A DNA stretch of 64,000 nt from Faecalibacterium sp. An121 (GCF_002160915.1 NZ_NFLM01000001.1:186001-250000), one strand, 5' to 3'; positions 1 to 9,388 are shown, counted from the stretch's first letter. Program-made: numbers and translations. The notes: a model not told the origin generated them from the sequence alone.

Positions 1-965
1 TTCTCCTCGCCCTCGACGCCGATGTAAATGGGGATCATGCCGAGGTTGTCATCGCCCAGGTCCTTGATATCGGTGTAGGCCCAGGTGCCGTTCTGATAGA
101 ACACGGCCTGCTTGTTGACGAACTCGGACACGGCGTCGTTGCCGGTCTTGCTGGCCAGGACGGTGGGATCGCAGGTGGAATCGGTGATGTACAGATCAAA
201 GATCTGCTTGTAGTTGTCCAGATAGGTGCCCTTGATGGCGTCGGTGGAGCTGATGCCGTCGGCCTGGTACTCGTAGTAGATGGGCAGGTTGGCCAGGTGG
301 GTCTTGAAACGCCAGTCAGAGGAGGAATCCATGCCGGCGGAGGTAAAGGCGCCCTGGATGCCCAGCTCGTCCTTGCGGGCCTGGAGGTCATCGGCCACAG
401 CCTTCAGGCTGTCAAAATTGGTGATGTCAGCCTCGGTGTAGCCTGCGGCGGTCAGCAGCTCTTTGTTGTAGATGATGCCGTAGGTCTCGATGACGTAAGC
501 AATGGCGGGGATGGTGTCGCCGTCCTTCAGGACGAAGGAATCACTGGTCACTTCGCCGTACAGTTGAGAGCCGGACAGGTCGTAGCAGTAATCCTTCCAG
601 TTGTTCAGACCCACGGGGCCGTTGACCTGGAACAGGGTAGGAGCCTCGCTCTTCTCCATCTCGCTCATCAGGGTGGTCTCGTACTGGTTGGAAGCGGCGG
701 TCACCACGGTGACAGGGACGCCGGTCTGCTCGGTGTAGACGGCGGCCAGGTCCTGCCAGGCCTGATCCTGCTCGGGCTTGAAGTTCAGGAAATAGACCTT
801 GCCGCTGGCGGCGGGGGCGGCAGCAGAGCTGGAGCCGGCAGCCGTACTGGCGGCGGTGGAAGCAGCGGTGCTGCTGCTGGAAGAACCACAGGCGGCCAGG
901 ACACCGGCAGCGGACACTGCGCCGGCGGCCTTCAGGAAGTTGCGGCGAGAAATCATCTTTTTCAT
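1..965 (-). CDS. Extracellular sugar-type ABC solute-binding lipoprotein, 3'-truncated by window edge
   Basis: Family 1 extracellular solute-binding protein that would capture a sugar or similar ligand for an ABC importer. The frame is open from the ATG at 965 to the window edge, giving about 321 residues with the C-terminus missing. Residues 6-12 read SRRNFLK, a twin-arginine motif, followed by a hydrophobic stretch and a lipobox ending at Cys26, then a Ser/Ala-rich linker. A Tat-exported lipoprotein is inferred. The ribosome site AAGGAG lies just upstream. The gene follows the LacI regulator on the same strand with a 72-base gap, so local control by that regulator is likely. The permease genes would lie outside the window. 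The ligand cannot be told from sequence. Confidence 0.85.
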   Translation of the reverse strand, partial: MKKMISRRNFLKAAGAVSAAGVLAACGSSSSSTAASTAASTAAGSSSAAAPAASGKVYFLNFKPEQDQAWQDLAAVYTEQTGVPVTVVTAASNQYETTLMSEMEKSEAPTLFQVNGPVGLNNWKDYCYDLSGSQLYGEVTSDSFVLKDGDTIPAIAYVIETYGIIYNKELLTAAGYTEADITNFDSLKAVADDLQARKDELGIQGAFTSAGMDSSSDWRFKTHLANLPIYYEYQADGISSTDAIKGTYLDNYKQIFDLYITDSTCDPTVLASKTGNDAVSEFVNKQAVFYQNGTWAYTDIKDLGDDNLGMIPIYIGVEGEE

Positions 966-1003
966 AGTTCTTCTCCTTCTTGTGCTTTGTGTCAAGTGTA
1001 TTT

Positions 1004-1034
1004 CAGTCCCGCCCACAGGGCGGAAGTGAGACTG
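1004..1034 (-). promoter_or_regulatory. Intercistronic hairpin between lacI and the binding-protein gene
   Basis: CCGCCC/GGGCGG forms an inner stem (1009-1014 with 1018-1023) nested in CAGTC/GACTG. No T-run follows on the minus strand, so it reads more like an mRNA processing or stabilising hairpin, or a leaky terminator, than a full stop. Confidence 0.4.
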
Positions 1035-1037
1035 GAT

Positions 1038-2051
1038 TCAGGCGGGGCCGCCCCGGGGCGGGCGGACGCTTTCGCCCTCCTGGATGGTGGGGGCCAGCAC
1101 CACCGTCTGGGCGGGGGCCCCGTGCTCGATCTGGTGGATCAGCAGCTCGACGCAGCGCAGCGCCAGCTCTCCGGTGGGCTGCACCATACTGGCCAGGGCA
1201 GGCACGCAGTAGCGCGACATGGGGATGCCGTCAAAGCCGATCACCGACACATCCTCGGGCACGCGGTAGCCGGCGCTGGCCAGCGCGCGGATGGCCCCGA
1301 TGGCAATGACGTCGCTCATGGCGAACAGGGCGGTGAACCGGGCCCGGCGGGCCAGCAGGCTGTTCATGGTGTTGTAGGCGGATTCAAAGTTGTAGCTGGA
1401 CAGCCCGTACAGCTGGGGGTCAAAGACGATGCCGTTATCCTCCATGGCCTGCTGTGCGCCCAGGCGGCGCATCTTGCTGGGGTGGCTGGAAGGCGGCCCG
1501 CCGATGACGCAGATCCTGCGGTGGCCCTGAGCGATCAGATGGGTGACGGCCTGGTAGGCTGCCGCCCGGTCATCCACGCCCACCATGGACAGGTTGGGGA
1601 AGCTCAGTTCCTCCGACACCACGGTGGCCAGTACCGACGGTATGGTGATCTGGTCGAAGCTCTGGCGGAAGTTGTCCACGTTGCCGCCCAGGAAAATGAT
1701 CCCCTTGGGCTTGATCTCCCGCAGGATCTTCTCGGCGGCCTCCATCTCGTTGGCGTCCTCGTCCAGATAGGAGATGATGCCGCTGTATCCGTACAGCCCC
1801 ACCACCTGCTGCAAATGGACCAGAAAGTCCGCAAAGAACATATTCTGGGTGCCCTTGACCACAAACACCACGCTGCGGGACTGCTGGATCTTGAGCTGGC
1901 GGGCGTTGGTGTTGGGCACGAACCCCACTTCCCGCATGATCTGCAGCACGTGTTCTTTTGTCTCGGGGCGGACGTCGGGCCGGTCGTTGATGACCCGGGA
2001 AATGGTGCTGACCGAGCAGCCGCTGAGCCGTGCGATATCCTTGATGGTCAT
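1038..2051 (-). CDS. LacI-family transcriptional regulator
   Basis: A 337-residue repressor of standard LacI length. Residues 1-48 hold the helix-turn-helix and hinge (TIKDIARLSGCSVSTISRVI), and residues about 58-330 are the periplasmic-binding-protein-like effector domain. The ATG at 2051 has GGAG upstream on the minus strand. It sits directly upstream of a sugar-binding lipoprotein gene in the same direction, so it probably senses the sugar taken up by that system. Its own promoter carries a palindromic site just after the -10 box, which suggests autorepression. The effector is unknown. Confidence 0.9.
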   Translation of the reverse strand: MTIKDIARLSGCSVSTISRVINDRPDVRPETKEHVLQIMREVGFVPNTNARQLKIQQSRSVVFVVKGTQNMFFADFLVHLQQVVGLYGYSGIISYLDEDANEMEAAEKILREIKPKGIIFLGGNVDNFRQSFDQITIPSVLATVVSEELSFPNLSMVGVDDRAAAYQAVTHLIAQGHRRICVIGGPPSSHPSKMRRLGAQQAMEDNGIVFDPQLYGLSSYNFESAYNTMNSLLARRARFTALFAMSDVIAIGAIRALASAGYRVPEDVSVIGFDGIPMSRYCVPALASMVQPTGELALRCVELLIHQIEHGAPAQTVVLAPTIQEGESVRPPRGGPA

Positions 2052-2105
2052 GGCCGGCAGCTCCTTTCAGGTGCGGCCCCGGCAGGGGCCTGCATCGTTC
2101 GGTAT

Positions 2106-2124
2106 CGTTTACGGAAACGTTCCC
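2106..2124. promoter_or_regulatory. Candidate LacI-family operator
   Basis: Two overlapping palindromes are visible: CGTTTacggAAACG (2106-2119) and GGAAACGTTCCC (2113-2124, 10 of 12 symmetric, centred on CG). A CG-centred palindrome is typical of LacI-family operators. It lies immediately downstream of the -10 box of the lacI promoter. Confidence 0.6.
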
Positions 2125-2133
2125 GACAAGCTC

Positions 2134-2162
2134 ATTATGGCACACATGCCCAAAAAAAGCAA
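2134..2162 (-). promoter_or_regulatory. Promoter of lacI
   Basis: On the minus strand TTGCTT (2157-2162) and CATAAT (2134-2139) are separated by exactly 17 bases. The operator-like palindrome starts about 10 bases after the -10 box. Confidence 0.55.
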
Positions 2163-2169
2163 GAACAAT

Positions 2170-2577
2170 ACAAAAAGTTTGTAGGCTTTGATGCAAGTTG
2201 CGGCCCGCTTTTGTGCAGGTTGGAATGACGGGAAAGCAGGGAAGCCGAAACTTCTGCAAATTCCCGGGAATTTGACTTGATTCCCGGTGTGCCGGAAAGG
2301 CGGCGGCCGCAACTTGTCTGCACAAGACGCGTTCTGCCGTAGTTTTGTCGTGGCGTTGGGGGCATAGAAAAAGGCCCCCGCCCTTTTTGCAAGGGTGGGG
2401 GCGCTGTGGGTCAGAGGCCAAAGAGCCGCGCTGCGTCCAGCAGCGACTGGGCGGGGAGGGTGACATATTTCTCATACCTTTCCAAACAGACACAGCAAAG
2501 CGGCCCCCAGCTCTGTACAGGCAGAGACAGGGGCCGCTTTTGTGCACAGGTGCGCGCGGCATCGCTTGGCCGCACCG
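2170..2577. other. Non-coding stretch between opp operon and lacI with two further hairpins
   Basis: No convincing gene. Two strong hairpins follow the opp terminator on the minus strand: AAGCGGCCCC/GGGGCCGCTT (2498-2507 with 2530-2539) and the terminator-like 2374-2402. Between them a short frame ending about 2414 reads ...EKYVTLPAQSLLDAARLFGL and stops. It has no ATG or ribosome site and is treated as unproven. Confidence 0.4.
2368..2402 (-). terminator. Intrinsic terminator, minus strand
   Basis: A GC-rich stem of about 12 bp (2374-2385 with 2391-2402, one G:T) is followed on the minus strand by CCTTTTTC. It may be a second stop for opp read-through or the end of a short separate transcript. 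Confidence 0.6.
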
Positions 2578-2608
2578 AAAAAGGCCAGCCGCACCGGGCG
2601 GCTGGCCT
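2578..2608 (-). terminator. Terminator of the opp operon
   Basis: Perfect 11-bp stem AGGCCAGCCGC/GCGGCTGGCCT (2582-2592 with 2598-2608), 5-base loop, followed by T5 on the minus strand, 13 bases after the oppF stop. Confidence 0.85.
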
Positions 2609-2620
2609 CTTTGGGTTTTG

Positions 2621-3565
2621 TTACGGGCGCTGGGACTCGTACTCTTTGCGGTAGCCCTCCAGCTCCTTCTGGTTGCCGTAGACGAAGTGGCCGTTCGCGA
2701 TCTCCTGCCACATGGGCTTGTCCACGCTGTAATCGTGGATGGAAGGATCGTAAACCAGCAGCTTCTTCTTCTTCTCCAGGCTGGGGTCGGGGATGGGCAC
2801 TGCGGACAGCAGGGCTTTGGTATAGGGGTGCAGCGGGTGACGGAACAGTTCCTCCGTCTCGGCCAGCTCCACGATACGGCCCTTGCTGATGACGGCGATG
2901 CGGTCCGAAATGAAGCGCACCACCGACAGATCGTGTGCAATGAACAGGTAGGTCAGCCCGCGGGAGGCTTTCAGCTTGTTCAGCAGGTTGAGCACCTGGG
3001 CGCGGATGGAAACATCCAGCGCCGAGATGGGCTCATCCGCCACGATGAACTCAGGCTCCATGATCAGAGCACGGGCAATGCCGATGCGCTGCCGCTGTCC
3101 GCCCGAAAACTCGTGGGGGAAGCGGGAAGCGAACTCGGGCAGCAGACCCACCTCGTGCAGGGCCGCCATGACCTTTTCATGCAGGTCGTTCTGGTCCTTG
3201 TAGAGATGGAAGTTCAGCAGGCCCTCGGCGATGATATACTCGACCTTGGCGCGCTCGTTCAGGCTGGCCATGGGGTCCTGGAAGATCATCTGGCATTTGC
3301 GGATGACCTCCTGGTCCAGTTCCTTGGGGATCTTGCCGTTGATCTTGCGGCCCTTGAACAGGATATCGCCCCCGGATGTGGGGTTGATACGGGTGATGGC
3401 GCGGCCAATGGTGGTCTTGCCGGAACCCGACTCGCCCACCAGGGAGAAAGTCTCCCCCTTGTAGATGTCAAAGTTGACATGGTCCACGGCCACGAACTTC
3501 TTATGCCCGGACCCGAAGGAGATCTGGAGGTCCTTGATTTCAATGAGCTTTTCTTTTTCAGCCAT
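2621..3565 (-). CDS. oppF: Oligopeptide/dipeptide ABC transporter ATPase (OppF/DppF type)
   Basis: Second ATPase of a peptide importer; it powers uptake through OppB/OppC at the inner face of the membrane. A Walker A (GESGSGKT, residues 44-51), Q-loop (IFQDP), signature (FSGGQRQRI) and Walker B (FIVADEP) are all visible. The C-terminal peptide-transporter extension [16 protein letters not shown] is typical of OppD/F. I chose the ATG at 3565 over the ATG at 3571 because the GGAGG site is then 9 bases away. It overlaps the end of oppD by 8 bases, so the two are translationally coupled. Last gene of a five-gene operon. An oligopeptide or dipeptide substrate is inferred from the family. Confidence 0.92.
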   Translation of the reverse strand: MAEKEKLIEIKDLQISFGSGHKKFVAVDHVNFDIYKGETFSLVGESGSGKTTIGRAITRINPTSGGDILFKGRKINGKIPKELDQEVIRKCQMIFQDPMASLNERAKVEYIIAEGLLNFHLYKDQNDLHEKVMAALHEVGLLPEFASRFPHEFSGGQRQRIGIARALIMEPEFIVADEPISALDVSIRAQVLNLLNKLKASRGLTYLFIAHDLSVVRFISDRIAVISKGRIVELAETEELFRHPLHPYTKALLSAVPIPDPSLEKKKKLLVYDPSIHDYSVDKPMWQEIANGHFVYGNQKELEGYRKEYESQRP

Positions 3566-4604
3566 TGGCATGATCCTCCATCATCTTCTTGCGCAGGTTC
3601 TGGATCGAGTGGGGGCGCTCGATCTTGGGCGCCCGGGGGTCCAGATACCAGGTCTTGGCGGCGTGGGTGGGGGACACCTCAAAGAAAGGCGGCTCCTTCA
3701 CAAAGTCGATGGCCAGAGCCATCTTGTTGCGGGGTGCAAAGGCATCGCCGTGGATCTCGTTGAAGAGGTTGGGCGGCGTGCCGTCGATGGTGGGCAGCTG
3801 CTCCCCCTTCACACCCAGCTGGGGCAGCGCCTGCAGCAGGGCCCAGGTGTAGGGATGCCATGCATCGTAGAAGATCTCCTCCACGGTGCCGTACTCCACG
3901 ATCTGACCGGCATACATGACGGCCACACGGTCAGCCACGTTGGCCACAACACCCAGGTCGTGGGTGATGTAGATGACCGACATGCCCAGCTCTTTCTGCA
4001 GGTCACGGATCAGCTGCAGGATCTGGGCCTGGATGGTGACGTCCAGGGCGGTGGTGGGCTCGTCGCAGATCAGGATCTGGGGCTTGCAGGCGGCGGCAAT
4101 GGCAATGACCACGCGCTGGCGCATACCGCCCGAGAACTCGTGGGGGTACTGCTCATAGCGGCGCTCAGGGTCAGGGATGCCGACCTTGCCCAGCATCTCG
4201 ATGGCGGCCTTCTTGGCGGCTTCGCCGCGCAGGCCCTGGTGCTTCTCGATGCTCTCCTGGATCTGTTTGCCGATCTTCTTCAGGGGGTTCAGGCTGGTCA
4301 TGGGGTCCTGCATCACCATCGAGATCTTTTTGCCGCGCACGCCCAGCCAGTCCTTTTCGGTGAACTTGGTCATGTCGCGGCCCTCGTACATGATGCTGCC
4401 GCCGGTGATCTTGCCGTTGACATCCAGCATGCCCACAAAGGTCTTTGTGAACACGCTCTTGCCGGAACCCGACTCGCCCACAATGGCCAGCGTCTCCCCC
4501 TCGTACAGATCGAGGGAGCACTTGCGGATGGCTTTGAGGGTGCGGCCCCGCAGGCTGAACTGTATCTCCACGTCGCGGGCAGAGATAATTGCTTTTTTCT
4601 CCAT
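3558..4604 (-). CDS. oppD: Oligopeptide/dipeptide ABC transporter ATPase (OppD/DppD type)
   Basis: First ATPase of the peptide importer, 348 residues. The Walker A GESGSGKS at about 44-51, FQDP-like Q-loop ([11 protein letters not shown]), signature FSGGMRQR and Walker B ILICDEP are intact, as is the C-terminal oligopeptide/dipeptide extension ([15 protein letters not shown]). ATG at 4604 with AAAGGAGAG upstream. It lies 12 bases after oppC and runs into oppF. Confidence 0.92.
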   Translation of the reverse strand: MEKKAIISARDVEIQFSLRGRTLKAIRKCSLDLYEGETLAIVGESGSGKSVFTKTFVGMLDVNGKITGGSIMYEGRDMTKFTEKDWLGVRGKKISMVMQDPMTSLNPLKKIGKQIQESIEKHQGLRGEAAKKAAIEMLGKVGIPDPERRYEQYPHEFSGGMRQRVVIAIAAACKPQILICDEPTTALDVTIQAQILQLIRDLQKELGMSVIYITHDLGVVANVADRVAVMYAGQIVEYGTVEEIFYDAWHPYTWALLQALPQLGVKGEQLPTIDGTPPNLFNEIHGDAFAPRNKMALAIDFVKEPPFFEVSPTHAAKTWYLDPRAPKIERPHSIQNLRKKMMEDHANG

Positions 4605-4616
4605 GTTATCTCTCCT

Positions 4617-5558
4617 TTAAACGTGATTGCGGGGGTCGGAAGCGTCCGAGAAGGCGTTGCCCATGATATAGAACGAGATGGAAATGATGGACACGATGGA
4701 CGCGGGGAAGACCAGCAGGTAGGGGTAATCCAGGAAGAAGGTGCGCACCTTGCTCAGGATCAGGCCCAGAGACGGCGTGTCGATGCCCAGGCCCAGGCCC
4801 AGGTAAGACAGAGTGGACTCCAGGTTGATGGTGGCGGGGATACGCAGCGCCATCTGCAGGATGATGACCGATACCAGGTAGGGCAGGATGTTCTTGGTCA
4901 GCACGCGCCACAGGGGGGTGCCCAGGCACCGGGAAGCCAGGTTGTACTCCCGGTCACGGTACATGATGACCATGTTGCGCACACGGCGCGCCATCTGGAA
5001 CCAGCCCAGGAAGATCATGGCGGTGGCCATGATGGTAAAGCTCTGGCCCACCATCAGGGCGATCAGGGTCATATAGATGATATAGGGCACGCTGTCGAAC
5101 AGGTTGTAGATCTCGGTGAACAACCGGTCCAGCTTGCGCACATAACCCCAGATCAGGCCGAAGATGACGCCCACGATGCTCTCGCCCACAGCGACCACCA
5201 GCGCCAGGCGGATGGACACCTGGGTGGCGTACCACACCTGGCACCAGTAGTCCTGGCCCAGGTTGTCGGTGCCGAACCAGAACTCCGAATTGGGGCTCTG
5301 GAACGAGGTGGAGGAGTAGGGGATCAGCTCCTTGTAATCGTACTTGCCCACGGCAAGGGCGACGAAGGAGAAGATGACCAGCGCGATGAACAGGAACAGG
5401 AACAGCACGGCGACCTTGTTTTTCATGAAGGTCTTGAACACCGAGCCCCAGTAGGAATAGTTGGAGTAGCCGATGCGCTCGGCCTCCTCAGGCGAATACT
5501 CTACGACGTAAAACAGCTCGTCGTCTTTCTTGCCTGCAAAATCCGAAGCTTTTGCCAT
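4617..5558 (-). CDS. oppC: Peptide ABC transporter permease (OppC/DppC type)
   Basis: Inner-membrane permease, 313 residues. An N-terminal cytoplasmic tail of about 45 residues precedes the first membrane helix, as in OppC. The EAA-type coupling loop, which contacts the ATPases, reads ASRCLGTPLWRVLTKNILP. Its ATG shares one base with the oppB stop (ATGA), so the genes are coupled. Pairs with OppB to form the channel. Confidence 0.9.
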   Translation of the reverse strand: MAKASDFAGKKDDELFYVVEYSPEEAERIGYSNYSYWGSVFKTFMKNKVAVLFLFLFIALVIFSFVALAVGKYDYKELIPYSSTSFQSPNSEFWFGTDNLGQDYWCQVWYATQVSIRLALVVAVGESIVGVIFGLIWGYVRKLDRLFTEIYNLFDSVPYIIYMTLIALMVGQSFTIMATAMIFLGWFQMARRVRNMVIMYRDREYNLASRCLGTPLWRVLTKNILPYLVSVIILQMALRIPATINLESTLSYLGLGLGIDTPSLGLILSKVRTFFLDYPYLLVFPASIVSIISISFYIMGNAFSDASDPRNHV

Positions 5559-6508
5559 CAGCGCTCGCCCCCTTTCCCAGCAATGGTGATGCGGGGATCG
5601 ACCAGCATCATCAGCACATCGCCCAGGAAGATGCCCACGATGCTCAGCGCAGCGTAGAACATGACCAGGGTCTGCACCACAGCGGTATCATACCGCTGCA
5701 CGGCGTCGGTCAGCAGGGGGCCCATGCCGGGCACCGAGAAGAACCGCTCCATCAGCAGGGAGCCCTGGATGGTCAGCAGCAGGGACTGGGGCAGGAACTG
5801 CACCATGGGGACCAGCGCGTTGCGCAGCACGTGGTGCAGCATGATCTGGCTGTAGCTCAGGCCCTTGACCCGGGCCAGCTTGATATAGTCCCGCGTCAGT
5901 TCGTCCACCATATACCGGCGCATCCACAGCGCATAACTGGCCACCGACGCCAATGACAGGCATATGATGGGCAGCACGCTGGAGGGGCCGGGGTTGCGGG
6001 TGGAATACAGGGTGGGCATGCCGAACACCGTGGAACCGATGACCAGCACCAGCGAGTAGGTGACCAGGGCGGGCACCGCGTTGACGACGACGGTGTAGGC
6101 CGTGCCCAGCCAGTCCACAAACTTGCCCTTGAAGGCGGCCTGTGCGATGCCCACCAGAACACCCACCACCCAAGAGATGGCGATGGAGATGGCGCCCAGG
6201 CGCAGTGTGACACCCAACCGGCTGCCAATGACCCGGGTGACAGCGATGCCGCTTTGAATTCTCCGCGAGGTACCGAAGTCCAGGTGGAGCAATTGCCCAT
6301 AAAAGCGGATCAGCTGTTCGCCGATGGGGTCAAGCAAACCTGCGGCTTCCAATGCGGCCTGTTTCTGCTCCGGGGTGAACTTCATCAGCTGGTCTTCCGT
6401 GAAGTAATAGTCCGTGGGCAGCATCCGCATCATCAGGAAGACGAGGGTGACAGCGATCAGGATGGTGATAAGCGACTGCAGCAGCCGCTTGAGGCTGTAT
6501 TTCAGCAT
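5558..6508 (-). CDS. oppB: Peptide ABC transporter permease (OppB/DppB type)
   Basis: Inner-membrane permease, 316 residues. It begins with the usual OppB pattern, a membrane helix right at the N-terminus (YSLKRLLQSLITILIAVTL). The coupling loop IKLARVKGLSYSQIMLHHVL and several hydrophobic helices follow. The start overlaps the oppA stop by one base (ATGA). It forms a heterodimer with OppC. Confidence 0.9.
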   Translation of the reverse strand: MLKYSLKRLLQSLITILIAVTLVFLMMRMLPTDYYFTEDQLMKFTPEQKQAALEAAGLLDPIGEQLIRFYGQLLHLDFGTSRRIQSGIAVTRVIGSRLGVTLRLGAISIAISWVVGVLVGIAQAAFKGKFVDWLGTAYTVVVNAVPALVTYSLVLVIGSTVFGMPTLYSTRNPGPSSVLPIICLSLASVASYALWMRRYMVDELTRDYIKLARVKGLSYSQIMLHHVLRNALVPMVQFLPQSLLLTIQGSLLMERFFSVPGMGPLLTDAVQRYDTAVVQTLVMFYAALSIVGIFLGDVLMMLVDPRITIAGKGGER

Positions 6509-8535
6509 CAGGCCTGGGTAGCTGCTTCATAAGCCGCAGCAAAGGCCTCGTACTGTTCCGTGGTATAGGCGTCCTCGGAAGTCTCCCAGTCAACGTACTT
6601 GTAGTTGCAGATGCCGTACATGGCGTTGATCTTGGAGTATTCGTTCACGTGGGTCAGGGTCAGAGCCACCTCCAGGTTGCAGGGGCAGGTGAGCACGTTC
6701 TCCAGCATATAGGCCTCGGCCTCGGCAAAGGCGTCATAACGGGCGTTGACGTCATCCACGATGGCGTCGGCGTCATGGACCATCTGCTCGAAGGTCTGGT
6801 AGGTGGAGATCAGGTCGGCCTGCCAGTCGGCGGGGCCTTCCTCGTAGACGTTGGCGATATAGCTGTAGTTGTGGCTGTAGTAAGCGTTGGCGTCGGTCAG
6901 GGTCTCCTGGCCCAGGAAGTTGATGGGATCGCCGAAGTCAGCGCCCCAGCCGTTGATGACAAAGCCATGCAGGTGGGCGTTGACGATCTCCTGCTGCACG
7001 GAGGAGACATACTCGCCGATGTCCAGCACGATGAAGTCGTCGCCGAAGCTGTCGGTGAAGCACTGGCGCAGCACGGCGGCGCTATCCTGGGAGGTGGTGT
7101 TGCCGGACTGGATGTGGTAGTGGGCGTGGACAGGGAAGGTGACGCCGATGGCGCTCAGCTCGTCCATGGCCTGCTGCTTCAGATCGGTGATGTCGCCGCC
7201 GTTGTCGCGCAGGCGGATCATGGTCTCGCCGTCGTAAGCGCCGTAGCCCATCTTCTCGCAGACCAGCTTGGTGTACTCCACGTTGTCGCTGTTGTAGCAG
7301 ACGCCGGGCATGGTGTAGGTGTCGTTCTCGCACTTCAGGGGGTTGATGGGGTTGGTGCGGCTGAAGTAGCGGGTCAGATCCAGGCCCTTGGTGAAGCACT
7401 GACGGAAGGCGGTGTTGGCGATGGCCTTGTTCCAGTTGTCATCGGGGGTGCCGTCCTCGTTCCGGCGCTGGTAGTTGAAGTGCATCTGGTAGCTGTACTT
7501 CTTGGGGCGCTTCTCACACAGCTGGCTGTTGTACTCGCTGGAGGGGTCGTTCTGGATCATGGTGACGTTGGACTCGGTCAGGTCGATCTCGTCCAGCTCA
7601 CGGTTCTGATACAGCTGGTAACCCACCGACAGATCGCCCAGCATGGTGACGACGACGCGCTCGAAGCGGGCGTGGTCATCGGAGCCGTACCAGTTGGGGT
7701 TGGGGATGAAGCTCTTGGAGTTGCCCTGGATATACTCCTCCACCAGATAGGGGCCGCAGTACCACATCTCGGCGTTGGTGGCAGCGCGGAAGCCCTCGAT
7801 GCCCAGGCTGTTGATCAGCTCTTCCGAGGCGGGCATGAAGCAGGCATAGCCGGCCACCGTGTCGAAGTAGGTGCAGGGGTTCTTGCAGGTGAACACCAGC
7901 GTGTAATCGTCGGGAGCCTCGATGCCCACGCCGAAGTCCACCATATCCTGGTAGGTCAGGTCGGCGGCGGCGGCGCCCAGCTCGACGGTGTGGTCGTAGT
8001 ACTCCTGGGCATTGGCCACCAGCTGGGTGGGCATGGAGGTGTTGCTGGCCTCATTCTTGAACTGGTTGAGCACCCACTCGGCGCCCACCAGGAAGTCCTT
8101 GGAGGTGATATGGCCCATGACGGTGCCGTTGACGTCGCACCAATCCACATCCTGACGCAGGTGGAAGGTCCAGACCGAAGCGTCCTCGTTGTGCTCCCAG
8201 CTCTCGGCGATGGCGGCCACAGGCTGGCCGTAGTTGTTGGCGCTCAGCAGGCCGTCCACGCAGTTGGTCAGCACGTTGAAGTCGGTGGCGCGCTGGGTGT
8301 ACAGCATGTTCCAGCTCTCCACTTCACGCATGCTCAGCTCCCAGGTGTACACCTCGCTCAGAGATGCGCCGCCGTTGCTGGCGGCGGGGGCGGAAGCGGC
8401 GCCGGATGTTGCGGTGCTGCCCGAGGAGCTGCTGGAGCCGCCGCAGGCGGCCAGCAGGCCGGCAGCGCCCACTGCGCCTGCGCCCTTCAGGAACGTGCGC
8501 CGGCTGATGGCATGGGGTTCATAGTTTGCGTTCAT
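6508..8535 (-). CDS. oppA: Peptide-binding Tat-type lipoprotein (OppA-like, SBP family 5)
   Basis: Extracellular peptide-binding protein, 675 residues, of usual family 5 length. The ATG at 8535 is chosen because GGGAGG lies 9 bases upstream; an earlier in-frame start has no such site. Residues 11-17 read SRRTFLK (twin-arginine), and a lipobox ends at Cys31, so export by Tat and lipid anchoring are inferred. A Gly/Ser/Ala linker follows. The body matches family 5 proteins (for example AIAESWEHNEDASVWTFHLR near the N-terminus). First gene of the opp operon, driven by the promoter at 8704-8732. The ligand is likely peptides but could be another family 5 ligand. Confidence 0.9.
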   Translation of the reverse strand: MNANYEPHAISRRTFLKGAGAVGAAGLLAACGGSSSSSGSTATSGAASAPAASNGGASLSEVYTWELSMREVESWNMLYTQRATDFNVLTNCVDGLLSANNYGQPVAAIAESWEHNEDASVWTFHLRQDVDWCDVNGTVMGHITSKDFLVGAEWVLNQFKNEASNTSMPTQLVANAQEYYDHTVELGAAAADLTYQDMVDFGVGIEAPDDYTLVFTCKNPCTYFDTVAGYACFMPASEELINSLGIEGFRAATNAEMWYCGPYLVEEYIQGNSKSFIPNPNWYGSDDHARFERVVVTMLGDLSVGYQLYQNRELDEIDLTESNVTMIQNDPSSEYNSQLCEKRPKKYSYQMHFNYQRRNEDGTPDDNWNKAIANTAFRQCFTKGLDLTRYFSRTNPINPLKCENDTYTMPGVCYNSDNVEYTKLVCEKMGYGAYDGETMIRLRDNGGDITDLKQQAMDELSAIGVTFPVHAHYHIQSGNTTSQDSAAVLRQCFTDSFGDDFIVLDIGEYVSSVQQEIVNAHLHGFVINGWGADFGDPINFLGQETLTDANAYYSHNYSYIANVYEEGPADWQADLISTYQTFEQMVHDADAIVDDVNARYDAFAEAEAYMLENVLTCPCNLEVALTLTHVNEYSKINAMYGICNYKYVDWETSEDAYTTEQYEAFAAAYEAATQA

Positions 8536-8696
8536 GTTTTGTATCCTCCCTGTTATTCTTCGTGTCACGGCAAGAGTTGCAGATTTTGCCTGTTCCTATT
8601 CCTGCGGGGCGGCTCATGTTTGGCCAGTTAATACAAAAAGGCCCAAATACAGACCACATCGTCTGTATCTGTGCCCCGCCGCAGAATCCTTAACAC
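8536..8696 (-). promoter_or_regulatory. About 160-base 5' leader of opp with an 8-bp hairpin
   Basis: Between the promoter and oppA lies an untranslated leader. It contains ATACAGAC/GTCTGTAT (8647-8654 with 8661-8668, 6-base loop). No T-run follows, so an operator or an RNA structure is more likely than a terminator. No known riboswitch was recognised. Confidence 0.4.
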
Positions 8697-8703
8697 AGCT
8701 AGT

Positions 8704-8732
8704 ATTTTACCATCTTAAAGTAAGGATGTCAA
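8704..8732 (-). promoter_or_regulatory. Promoter of the opp operon
   Basis: Minus-strand TTGACA (8727-8732) and TAAAAT (8704-8709) with exactly 17 bases between: a near-consensus housekeeping promoter. Confidence 0.85.
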
Positions 8733-8896
8733 GAAAAGTCGCACCGCATCTGCACACAATTTGCACATTCGTCCCACAAAACTGTGAAAAAAAGGTGAAA
8801 CCTGTCCGCGGCAAGGGGAAACTGCCTTTATCCTGCGCACAAACCGGGCCGGACATACCTGCCGGAGGGCTGCGGCTATCTTTTTTGCGCGGAACG

Positions 8897-8905
8897 TGTT
8901 ACAAT
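8897..8905 (+). promoter_or_regulatory. Extended -10 promoter for the membrane-protein/GTPase genes
   Basis: TGtTACAAT is an extended -10 element about 64 bases before the gene start at 8969. No good -35 box is visible. Confidence 0.45.
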
Positions 8906-8968
8906 AGAAACACAAAAACCATCACTGCGGCGCCGCGGCGCGCCGCTCAACGAAGGAACGACAACACC

Positions 8969-9388
8969 ATGAAGAATCTGTTTTCCATTTATAAAAAGGA
9001 TATGCTGCGCCCCATCCTCTACAAGACGGTCAGCCGGCTGGCAGGGGCGGCCTGTGCCTGCCTGCTGTGGCAGCGATTCCTGTCGGACGGGCGCTTTACC
9101 ATCTGGGAGGCCCCCTGCCTGGCGGTGGGGGCCTTGTTTTTGGCCTGGGCCTGGGTGAGCTACCTGCGGCTGGACGGCATCCGCGTGCCCTTTGTGGACC
9201 GCAGCAAGGAGCTGTCCACCAAGCGCAAGGCCCACGGCGGCACCCATTCGATGGCCGACTTCATCGATGAGAAGGTAGTCTCCTTTGAGGAGCTGTCCCC
9301 GCAGGAGCGGGCTTTTTGCAGCCTGCTGTCCAACCTGATCCTGGGCGTGCCCATGGTGGCCATCGGCCTTGCGGCCGGTGTGCTGTAA
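8969..9388 (+). CDS. Small integral membrane protein of unknown function
   Basis: A 139-residue protein I do not recognise. Hydrophobic segments lie at about 18-36, 46-66 and 119-139, separated by a charged cytosolic-looking stretch (residues 75-117, many Lys, Arg, Glu). The ATG at 8969 has GAAGGA upstream. It ends 10 bases before the GTPase gene, so the two probably form one transcript. It diverges from the opp operon. Confidence 0.7.
   Translation: MKNLFSIYKKDMLRPILYKTVSRLAGAACACLLWQRFLSDGRFTIWEAPCLAVGALFLAWAWVSYLRLDGIRVPFVDRSKELSTKRKAHGGTHSMADFIDEKVVSFEELSPQERAFCSLLSNLILGVPMVAIGLAAGVL

Noticed and set aside
297-2228. A 643-codon plus-strand frame across the LacI and binding-protein genes
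   Set aside because: High GC gives long shadow frames. The minus-strand genes have clear family motifs and ribosome sites; this frame has none.
2414-2560. Short minus-strand frame ending EKYVTLPAQSLLDAARLFGL
   Set aside because: Looks protein-like but has no ATG or ribosome site and crosses a hairpin; left as an unproven relic.
3465-5657. A 730-codon plus-strand frame over oppC/oppD, and similar long frames at 6649-8631 and 58758-61112
   Set aside because: His/Gln/Asp-rich low-quality translations antisense to well-recognised opp and lacZ genes; shadow frames.
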